A stretch of DNA of 5,246 nucleotides. It comes from JAAEQG01 sp023133475. GTDB lineage: Bacteria; Planctomycetota; Phycisphaerae; UBA1845. Both the position numbers and the translations under genes were made by a program. Within the stretch, counting starts at the first letter, position 1; every line of letters begins with the position of its first letter. The DNA lies in NCBI GenBank assembly GCA_030631415.1, contig DAOVLE010000284.1, positions 1 to 5,246 of the forward strand, given 5' to 3'. The notes under the pieces were generated by a model. That model saw only the letters and a program-made list of their open reading frames with translations, had not been told where the DNA came from and ran no database searches. Of this stretch, positions 1-4,917 are shown in pieces.

Positions 1-55
1 GCCCTGTTTCGACTCTCCCCCCCTTATCCTCATCTCTTCTCGCTTTTTTCTGCGC

Positions 56-76
56 TCTCTGCGTCTCTGCGTTCAT
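56..76 (-). repeat. GAACGCAGAG-type dispersed repeat, copy 1
   Basis: Read on the minus strand this is ATGAACGCAGAGACGCAGAG plus one more A. It matches 2783-2803 exactly over 21 nt, in the opposite orientation. The core is an 8-nt tandem (ACGCAGAG). I know similar sequences as dispersed intergenic repeats in many environmental bacterial genomes; their function is unknown. Confidence 0.8.
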
Positions 77-118
77 GAATAATCCAGGTTTAGCGGCGAC
101 GGTCCACAGCGTTTAGCG

Positions 119-135
119 GCTCCCCAACGGGGAGC
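119..135. repeat. Perfect small hairpin GCTCCCC-AAC-GGGGAGC
   Basis: A 7-bp perfect stem (119-125 with 129-135) closes a 3-nt loop, AAC. It directly follows the second GTTTAGCGGC copy (111-120). No T-run follows, so it is not a standard intrinsic terminator. It is more likely part of a dispersed palindromic repeat, because the 8-mer TTTAGCGG recurs at 2853-2860 inside another hairpin. Confidence 0.6.
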
Positions 136-200
136 GTGAAAAATGGAGATGTTAATATGGAGAACCGGGGAACGAATAACTGAAAACGTTGCCAAGTCAG

Positions 201-228
201 CATTTTCCATTTTCCATTTTCCATTTCT
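201..228 (-). repeat. CATTTTC 7-bp tandem repeat
   Basis: Three exact copies of CATTTTC (201-207, 208-214, 215-221) are followed by a degenerate copy, CATTTCT (222-228). The reverse complement GGAAAATGGAAAATGG occurs at 3526-3541, just after thpR, so this belongs to a dispersed repeat type rather than a local slip. Translated, such sequence gives spurious low-complexity peptides rich in Lys, Trp and Met. Confidence 0.75.
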
Positions 229-241
229 CATTCTGCCGGTT

Positions 242-264
242 GCGGCGGGTGGAACCCGCCCTAC
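242..264 (-). repeat. Short GGCGGGT palindromic repeat, copy 1
   Basis: GGCGGGT (244-250), triloop GGA (251-253) and ACCCGCC (254-260) form a 7-bp perfect hairpin, followed by CTAC (261-264). The reverse complement of 242-264 is identical over 23 nt to 2913-2935. Positions 244-264 are identical to 3601-3621 in the same orientation. It lies about 27 bp upstream of the -35 box of gltX. Confidence 0.9.
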
Positions 265-290
265 AAGCAGGCGGGACTGATTGGATGGGC

Positions 291-319
291 TTGACATGCC
301 CTTGGACCCCGTGTATTGT
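291..319 (+). promoter_or_regulatory. Probable sigma70-type promoter of gltX
   Basis: A perfect -35 box TTGACA (291-296) is separated by exactly 17 bp from a -10-like TATTGT (314-319, four of six bases matching TATAAT). Transcription would start near 326, giving a leader of about 28 nt before the GTG start of gltX. Vegetative promoters in the suspected lineage are not well enough known to be certain that this consensus applies. Confidence 0.55.
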
Positions 320-354
320 TCGGCAAGAGTTAGGGTTTATGTGAGGCTTTTGTT

Positions 355-1860
355 GTGAGTGTATCACCTGTTCGAGTTCGGTTTGCCCCGTCGCCCACCG
401 GGTATCTTCACTTCGGGGGGGCGCGAACTGCTTTGTTCAATTGGCTTATCGCCAGGAAAACCGCGGGCGGAAAGTTCATCCTGCGGATCGAGGACACCGA
501 CCGCAGCCGCCATGTCGAAGACTCGCTCCCGAAGATTCTCAGTGATCTGCGGTGGCTTGGGCTGATCTGGGATGAAGGCCCCGAAGCCGGCGAGGACTTG
601 GGGCCTTATTATCAGAGCGAACGGCTGGACCTCTACAAGAAATATGCTCAGCAACTTCTCGATGCGGGTCGGGCTTACTACGCCCTGGAAACGCCGGAGG
701 AGTTGGCTGCCATGCGCGAGCAGGCCCGCAAGGAGAAAGGCGAATACCGCTACCGCCGACCCATCCCCCTGCCCACCGCCGAGCAGGCTCAACAGGCACG
801 CGAGGCGGGAAAAGCGGTGGTGGTGCGGTTTATGATGCCAAACGAAGCCGTCACCACCACGGATGACATCCTGGGGCCGGTCACCCTGGCGGCGGAGGAA
901 CTGGAAGACTTCATCATTCAAAAAGGCGACGGTTGGCCTACCTATCACCTTGCCTGCGTGGTCGATGACGCGCTGATGGGGATCACCCATGTGCTGCGTG
1001 GGCAGGAGCACCTGATGAACACCGCCAAGCACATCGCTCTGCAACGGGCGTTGGGCTTTGAGACGCCGCGCTATGCCCACCTGCCCATCATCTTCAACAT
1101 GAACGGCAGCAAGATGAGCAAGCGCGACAAGGAAAAAGCCATCAAGAAAGGCGAGACCCCGCCCGAGATCGATGTGCACGATTTCCGCGTGGCGGGTTAT
1201 TTGCCCGAGGCGCTGCTCAATTTCATCTCGCTGTTGGGCTGGTCCACCGGGGACGACACCGAGCAGTTGACTCTCGAGGAGACCGTCGCACGTTTCGAGG
1301 TGGGCGGCATCGGCAAGAGTAACGCCAAGTTCGATCGTGACAAGCTGCTGGCGTTCAATACCGGGTGGGCTTCGCGAGTGTCGCCCGAGCGGCTGCTGGA
1401 AGCCTTTAAGGATTTTCTGGTGCTGAACGACTTGCCGATGCGTTCGCTGGACGACGCGACCTTGGGGCATGTGTTGCGGCTTTGTACGGGGTTTCGCACT
1501 TTCCGTGACGTGCAGGCTAAGGCGGGGGCGCTCTTTGTGCCGGACGATGCCATCGAGTACAACGCCAAGGCGGTCAAGAAGGTTTTACGCAAGAAGGAGG
1601 GGCAGGGTTTCGCCATGTTGGAAGCGGTGCTGCCGCGGCTTGAAGCCCTCACCGACTGGACCACCGAGCAATTGGAGCGGTGCATCACCGGCCTTTGCGA
1701 CGAGCAGGGCCGCAAGCTGGGCGACGTGGCTCAGCCGATCCGCGTGGCGGTCAGCGGCTCGACGGTTAGCCCGGCGATTTACGATACGCTGGTTCTGCTG
1801 GGCAGAGCGGGCACACTCAATCGAATCAGACATGCGATCACACTAAAGGAGCAAGAGTAA
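355..1860 (+). CDS. gltX: Glutamyl-tRNA synthetase (class I), catalytic type
   Basis: The 501-residue product is a cytoplasmic glutamate--tRNA ligase, which activates glutamate with ATP and loads it on tRNA-Glu. The class I Rossmann signatures are present: PSPTGYLHFGGART (12-25), with the HIGH motif as H19-F-G-G; RIEDTDRSR (44-52); and KMSKR (253-257). The C-terminal anticodon-binding helical domain ends with a GluRS-like region (PIRVAVSGSTVSPAIYDTL). Length is slightly above the usual 460-490; part of the excess is about 11 extra residues after KMSKR (258-281). The Cys ligands of zinc-containing GluRS are absent: the region reads AYYALET, with A110 and E112 at the usual Cys positions. The GTG start follows GAGG at 343-346 with 8-nt spacing and sits just before the conserved N-terminus. 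It is probably co-transcribed with the kinase gene 4 bp downstream. Whether it also charges tRNA-Gln cannot be told from the sequence. Confidence 0.97.
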   Translation: MSVSPVRVRFAPSPTGYLHFGGARTALFNWLIARKTAGGKFILRIEDTDRSRHVEDSLPKILSDLRWLGLIWDEGPEAGEDLGPYYQSERLDLYKKYAQQLLDAGRAYYALETPEELAAMREQARKEKGEYRYRRPIPLPTAEQAQQAREAGKAVVVRFMMPNEAVTTTDDILGPVTLAAEELEDFIIQKGDGWPTYHLACVVDDALMGITHVLRGQEHLMNTAKHIALQRALGFETPRYAHLPIIFNMNGSKMSKRDKEKAIKKGETPPEIDVHDFRVAGYLPEALLNFISLLGWSTGDDTEQLTLEETVARFEVGGIGKSNAKFDRDKLLAFNTGWASRVSPERLLEAFKDFLVLNDLPMRSLDDATLGHVLRLCTGFRTFRDVQAKAGALFVPDDAIEYNAKAVKKVLRKKEGQGFAMLEAVLPRLEALTDWTTEQLERCITGLCDEQGRKLGDVAQPIRVAVSGSTVSPAIYDTLVLLGRAGTLNRIRHAITLKEQE

Positions 1861-1864
1861 GGCA

Positions 1865-2770
1865 ATGTCATTGTTGGTCACTGGAAGCATTGGAATTGAT
1901 ACGGTTACGACACCCCACGGCCAAGCGGAAGAGGTTCTGGGCGGGTCATCGGTTTATTTCGCCTTTGCCGCGACGCAGTATACCCCGGTGCGGTTTGTGG
2001 GAGTGGTGGGGGACGATTTCCCGCCGGAGTTTCGGGATGTGTTGGCTTCGCGCGAGATCGACCTGACGGGTCTGGAAGTGCGTGCAGGCAGCAAGACTTT
2101 TCGCTGGACGGGCAAGTATGTCGGTGACATGGGCGAGGCAGAGACGGTGGACGTTTCTCTTAACGTGCTGGCAGAAGCCGCTCCCAAGGTGCCCGCAGCC
2201 TTCGTCGATAGCGAGGTGGTGTTTTTGGCCAACACGCATCCAGCCTTGCAACGTGAGATGCTTGCCCAGGTCAAGGCTCCGCGGTTGACCGTCTGCGACA
2301 CGATGAACCTTTGGATTGCCAACGAGCGTGAGGCACTGTTCGAGACGCTCAAGGTGGTTAACGGAGTAATTATAAACGACGGCGAAGCCCGCCAGCTCGC
2401 CGAGCAGGCCAACCTGGTCACCGCCGGCAAGGATGTTCTCAAGCTGGGGCCTGACTTCGTGGTGATCAAGAAGGGCGAGCATGGGGCGTTGTTGGTCACC
2501 GCGGATGGTGCGACTGCCATACCGGCTTATCCGACCGAGAACGTTAAAGACCCGACCGGAGCCGGCGACAGTTTCGCCGGGGGGATGTTGGGTTATCTGG
2601 CATCGCAGGGCAAGTTTGATACAGCGACATTGCGTCGGGCATTGCTCCGCGGCACGGTGACCGCTTCCTTCGCCATCGAGGATTTCTCGCTACGGCGGGT
2701 AAGAAACGTAACGCGGCAGGAGATCGACGAGCGAACCGCGGAACTGGTGGAGATGCTACGGATCGATTAG
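1865..2770 (+). CDS. PfkB/ribokinase-family sugar kinase, substrate unknown
   Basis: This 301-residue protein is a cytoplasmic ATP-dependent kinase of the PfkB (ribokinase) fold. Visible features are an N-terminal strand with GSIGID (7-12), a GGSSVYFA substrate-side segment (26-33), VGVVGDDFP (45-53), an NDGEA motif (171-175) matching the NxxE metal-associated motif, KKGEHGALL (202-210), and the PfkB signature DPTGAGDSFAGG (229-240) with predicted catalytic base D235. Length is normal for the family. From memory it resembles a widespread bacterial subgroup annotated only as sugar kinase, with a CDTMNLW segment (144-150). The substrate (sugar, nucleoside or other) cannot be assigned. The ATG starts 4 bp after the gltX stop. 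AAGGAG at 1846-1851 is a rather distant ribosome site (13 nt), so translational coupling to gltX is plausible. Ribokinase or adenosine kinase proper is less likely, but not excluded by motifs alone. Confidence 0.9.
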   Translation: MSLLVTGSIGIDTVTTPHGQAEEVLGGSSVYFAFAATQYTPVRFVGVVGDDFPPEFRDVLASREIDLTGLEVRAGSKTFRWTGKYVGDMGEAETVDVSLNVLAEAAPKVPAAFVDSEVVFLANTHPALQREMLAQVKAPRLTVCDTMNLWIANEREALFETLKVVNGVIINDGEARQLAEQANLVTAGKDVLKLGPDFVVIKKGEHGALLVTADGATAIPAYPTENVKDPTGAGDSFAGGMLGYLASQGKFDTATLRRALLRGTVTASFAIEDFSLRRVRNVTRQEIDERTAELVEMLRID

Positions 2771-2782
2771 CCCGGGTTATTT

Positions 2783-2810
2783 ATGAACGCAGAGACGCAG
2801 AGACGCAGAG
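2783..2810 (+). repeat. GAACGCAGAG-type dispersed repeat, copy 2
   Basis: ATGAACGCAGAGACGCAGAG begins 13 nt after the kinase stop codon and continues with another ACGCAGAG unit, giving consecutive 8-nt units ending at 2810. The first 21 nt match the reverse complement of 56-76, so the two copies flank the gltX-kinase pair in inverted orientation. Confidence 0.8.
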
Positions 2811-2833
2811 TATTAGTTAGAAAGAAGTTATGG

Positions 2834-2889
2834 GGTGGGGGTGGCCCATCGCTTTAGCGGTGGGGGACACGAATCGTGGGTGCCCCACC
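2834..2889. repeat. Potential three-way-junction palindromic element
   Basis: GGTGGGG (2834-2840) pairs with CCCCACC (2883-2889) as an outer 7-bp stem. Inside it, CCCATCGC-TTTA-GCGGTGGG (2845-2864) forms an 8-bp hairpin with one T.G wobble, and CACG-AAT-CGTG (2868-2878) forms a 4-bp hairpin. The whole folds as a small branched structure, on paper. No T-run follows, so a terminator role is not indicated. It could be another dispersed repeat type, because TTTAGCGG also occurs twice at 88-120. Confidence 0.5.
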
Positions 2890-2912
2890 ATGAAAACGGC
2901 GTGTTTACAGGT

Positions 2913-2935
2913 GTAGGGCGGGTTCCACCCGCCGC
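2913..2935 (+). repeat. Short GGCGGGT palindromic repeat, copy 2
   Basis: GTAG is followed by the GGCGGGT/ACCCGCC 7-bp hairpin with a TCC triloop. The 23 nt are the exact reverse complement of 242-264. It ends 17 nt before the thpR start codon, so in mRNA the hairpin would lie immediately upstream of the AGGTG ribosome-binding site. Confidence 0.9.
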
Positions 2936-2952
2936 GGAACCTTAGGTGGATA

Positions 2953-3522
2953 ATGAGATTATTCATAGCCATCGAGCTGAGCGACGAGATCAAGGCATCT
3001 CTACGCAAGACTCAACGCGAGCTATCGGCATTCGATCGCGCGGTCCGCTGGGTGACGGCGGATCAGATGCACCTGACGCTCAAGTTCCTGGGCGAGGTGC
3101 CGGATACGCGAGCGGATGACATCCGTGCAGCCACCGAGCGGATTGCTCAGGTTTCATCTCCCTTCGAGATCGCCGTTGGAGGTTGCGGATGCTTCCCGCC
3201 CAAGGGCAGGGTCCGGGTGGTCTGGATGGGCGTGGAAGAGGCGAGTGGTGCGTTGGCTGAGTGCAACGAGCATTGTGAGTCCATCTATGCCGAGATCGGT
3301 TTTGAGCGTGAGCGACGGGCGTTTTCGCCGCATCTGACCCTGGGGCGTATTCGGGAAGACAAGACCGACGGGCGACTCCGTGAGGCTGTCGAGGCTGTCC
3401 AGGCAGACATCCATCGCCAGAAAGCCACCGAGATGTGCGTGGTGCAATCGACGTTGACGCCCCATGGGGCCAGATACGCCATTATCTCACGCCATTCGCT
3501 CAAAGGCGGTGACGCGGATTAG
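2953..3522 (+). CDS. thpR: RNA 2',3'-cyclic phosphodiesterase (2H family, LigT/ThpR)
   Basis: This 189-residue cytoplasmic enzyme belongs to the 2H phosphoesterase family, which opens 2',3'-cyclic phosphates on RNA ends to 2'-phosphates; bacterial members can also ligate tRNA halves in vitro. Both catalytic tetrapeptides are present: H40-L-T-L, in a segment reading MHLTLKFLGEV, and H127-L-T-L, in SPHLTLGRI. The N-terminal RLFIAIEL strand and the C-terminal STLTPHGARYAIISRHSL strand are typical, and the length is the family norm. The ATG is preceded by AGGTG (2944-2948) and opens directly into the conserved first strand, so the start is secure. Adjacency to recA is recurrent: in Deinococcus, for example, ligT lies between cinA and recA. 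No cinA is seen here; the upstream neighbour is a sugar kinase. The physiological RNA substrate is unknown even for well-studied members. Confidence 0.95.
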   Translation: MRLFIAIELSDEIKASLRKTQRELSAFDRAVRWVTADQMHLTLKFLGEVPDTRADDIRAATERIAQVSSPFEIAVGGCGCFPPKGRVRVVWMGVEEASGALAECNEHCESIYAEIGFERERRAFSPHLTLGRIREDKTDGRLREAVEAVQADIHRQKATEMCVVQSTLTPHGARYAIISRHSLKGGDAD

Positions 3523-3525
3523 CTT

Positions 3526-3541
3526 GGAAAATGGAAAATGG
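3526..3541 (+). repeat. GGAAAAT tandem repeat (CATTTTC type, copy 2)
   Basis: GGAAAATGGAAAATGG starts 3 nt after the thpR stop codon and is the exact reverse complement of 207-222, inside the array upstream of gltX. It has two units here against three at the first site. Confidence 0.7.
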
Positions 3542-3564
3542 GGGATGTGGAACGTCGTCGGGTT

Positions 3565-3621
3565 GTAGGGCGGGTTTTACCCGCCTTCCTGGCGTGGCGT
3601 GGCGGGTGGAACCCGCCCTAC
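3565..3621. repeat. Face-to-face pair of GGCGGGT repeats (snap-back hairpin)
   Basis: Two short repeat units face each other. The left unit (3565-3585) has a TTT triloop; the right unit (3601-3621) has a GGA triloop and is identical to 244-264. The 15-nt spacer (3586-3600) is mostly two GGCGT units. Each arm can fold alone (7 bp), or the arms can pair with each other over 21 positions. The only two non-Watson-Crick positions (3577-3578 opposite 3608-3609) become U.G wobbles in RNA. The pair lies between thpR and recA, ending 45 nt before the recA start. No T-run follows, so intrinsic termination is not supported. Confidence 0.9.
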
Positions 3622-3666
3622 ATCCCGGCAAACGGGTCTGGTTTCGTATTCTGACAAACAGGTGAC

Positions 3667-4803
3667 ATGACAATGGCTACTGAAAAAGCGGTACCCCAAA
3701 CGCAAGCCCTGGATCGGGCATTGGCGCAGATCGAAAAGGCCTACGGCAAGGGCGCGATCATGAAGATGACCAACATGAACGCCACCGTGGAGGGGATTCG
3801 TACAGGCGCCCTGTCGCTCGATTTAGCCATGGGGGGGGTTGGTGTGCCTTGCGGGCGTATCATCGAGCTTTTCGGCCCGGAATCGTCGGGAAAGACCACC
3901 CTGGCGTTACACATTGTGGCTGAGGCTCAGCGAGAGGACGGGGTGGCGGCTTTCGTGGACGCCGAGCACGCCCTGGACCCCCGCTGGGCCAAAACCTGTG
4001 GAGTGAACATCGAACAGCTTCTGGTCTCTCAACCGGACTCGGGCGAGGAAGCCCTGGAGATCACTGAGATGCTCATCCGCAGCGGTGCTATCAGCATCAT
4101 TGTGATAGACTCGGTGGCGGCATTGATCCCCAAAGCCGAAATCGAGGGGCAGATGGGTGATTCTCACGTGGCCTTGCAGGCGCGGTTGATGAGCCAAGCC
4201 CTACGCAAACTGACCGCCGCCATTTCCAAGACCAAAACGGTGGTGATCTTTATCAATCAGATTCGCATGAAGATCGGGGTCATGTTCGGCAATCCCGAGA
4301 CGACTCCGGGCGGGCGGGCTTTGAAGTTCTACAGCACCATTCGCCTCGACATTCGCCGCATATCCACCATCAAGGAAGGGGAAATGGCGGTCGGCAATCA
4401 CGTGCGTGCCAAGGTGGTCAAGAACAAGGTGGCTGCCCCGTTCCGCCAGGCAGAGTTCGACATCATGTTCGACGGCGGCATCAGCAAGGAGGGCGACCTG
4501 TTGGATCTGGCGATCGTCGCCAACGTGATCCGCAAGAGCGGGGCGTGGTTCAGTTACAAAGACGTTCGGCTGGGCCAGGGGCGCGAGAACGTTAAGGTTT
4601 TCCTCCGCGACAACCCCGAACTGTTCGCCGAGATTCGCGAGTTGGTGATCAAGCAAAGCGCAGAGCCCGATGACACCTCGAAAACAGGCAAACCTGCCGA
4701 GGGCGTCAAAGCTGCCAAGACGGCAACCGCACCGCCGGCAAAGCAGTCATCCGACAAGACACAACCAACCCACCAGGCTGACGGCAGGAGAAAGCGAGCG
4801 TAA
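3667..4803 (+). CDS. recA: RecA recombinase/ATPase
   Basis: This 378-residue protein forms filaments on single-stranded DNA, catalyses homologous strand exchange and, in most bacteria, promotes LexA self-cleavage. Walker A is GPESSGKTT (70-78). The FVDAEHALDP segment near residue 100 carries the catalytic Glu. Walker B ends at D148 in VIDSVAAL. The loop L2 region reads FINQIRMKIGVMFGNPETT. These residues sit about four positions later than in E. coli RecA. The conserved core ends near 330. Residues 332-378 form a low-complexity Ala/Lys/Pro/Thr tail with 10 Lys/Arg against 6 Asp/Glu, ending GRRKRA; the E. coli tail is acidic. Two ATGs are possible: 3667 and 3673 (MATEK). AGGTG at 3660-3664 lies 2 or 8 nt upstream respectively, so 3673 may be the real start. 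No recognisable E. coli- or Bacillus-type LexA box is seen upstream. Confidence 0.98.
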   Translation: MTMATEKAVPQTQALDRALAQIEKAYGKGAIMKMTNMNATVEGIRTGALSLDLAMGGVGVPCGRIIELFGPESSGKTTLALHIVAEAQREDGVAAFVDAEHALDPRWAKTCGVNIEQLLVSQPDSGEEALEITEMLIRSGAISIIVIDSVAALIPKAEIEGQMGDSHVALQARLMSQALRKLTAAISKTKTVVIFINQIRMKIGVMFGNPETTPGGRALKFYSTIRLDIRRISTIKEGEMAVGNHVRAKVVKNKVAAPFRQAEFDIMFDGGISKEGDLLDLAIVANVIRKSGAWFSYKDVRLGQGRENVKVFLRDNPELFAEIRELVIKQSAEPDDTSKTGKPAEGVKAAKTATAPPAKQSSDKTQPTHQADGRRKRA

Positions 4804-4808
4804 GCAAT

Positions 4809-4917
4809 GTAGGGTGGGTGGAACCTCGCGAAGCGAGGTGAAACCCACCATTCCGTTCCGAGTTCCGAGTTGGTGCGGTGGGTTCCACCTCGCTTCGCGA
4901 GGTTCCACCCGCCCTAC
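4809..4917. repeat. Long nested inverted repeat in the recA/symporter convergent gap; possible bidirectional terminator
   Basis: The left arm (4809-4849) and right arm (4877-4917) are 41-nt inverted copies matching at 39 positions, with a 27-nt spacer containing a GTTCCGA tandem (4855-4868). Each arm is itself a nested hairpin. In the left arm GGTGGGT (4813-4819) pairs with ACCCACC (4843-4849), and the inner ACCTCGC-GAA-GCGAGGT (4823-4839) pairs perfectly across a 3x3 internal loop. The element starts 5 nt after the recA stop. Its last bases (CTA, 4914-4916) are the stop codon of the minus-strand symporter gene. Position and foldability suggest transcription termination for both genes, but no T-run follows either arm, so that role is inference. 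Confidence 0.9.

Larger units (their letters stand above)
1..354. other. Repeat-rich non-coding region upstream of gltX
   Basis: No convincing gene lies here. The only long open frame, on the minus strand at 73-297, translates repeat sequence and has no domain-like pattern, so it is not called. The stretch holds a C7 run at 17-23, a GAACGCAGAG-type repeat (56-76), two direct copies of GTTTAGCGGC (88-97 and 111-120), a perfect hairpin (119-135), a CATTTTC tandem array (201-228), a GGCGGGT palindrome (242-264) and the gltX promoter (291-319). Positions 136-200 are AT-richer and show nothing I can name. Confidence 0.75.

Noticed and set aside
201..264. CRISPR-like array from the recurring repeats
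   Set aside because: Copies are few, irregularly spaced, in both orientations and spread over several gaps; there are no uniform spacers and no cas genes.
73..297. 74-residue minus-strand open frame upstream of gltX
   Set aside because: It is built from the CATTTTC array, the GGCGGGT palindrome and the small hairpin; it has low-complexity translation, no domain pattern and runs against the gltX promoter.
364..1470. 368-residue open frame antisense to gltX
   Set aside because: It is the shadow of a clearly conserved gltX in high-GC sequence; the translation shows no family motifs.
1946..2520. Two long minus-strand open frames inside the kinase gene
   Set aside because: Both are antisense to a conserved PfkB gene and have no recognisable domains.
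3565..3621. Intrinsic terminator of thpR
   Set aside because: The hairpin is strong, but the following bases (ATCCCGGC) contain no T-run.
3647..3652. TATTCT as a -10 box for recA
   Set aside because: No acceptable -35 box lies 15-19 bp upstream (the 17-bp position reads CCCGGC), so no promoter is called.
3523..3666. LexA/SOS box upstream of recA
   Set aside because: I looked for GAAC-N4-GTTC and CTGT-N8-ACAG patterns and found none. A lineage-specific operator cannot be excluded but cannot be supported.
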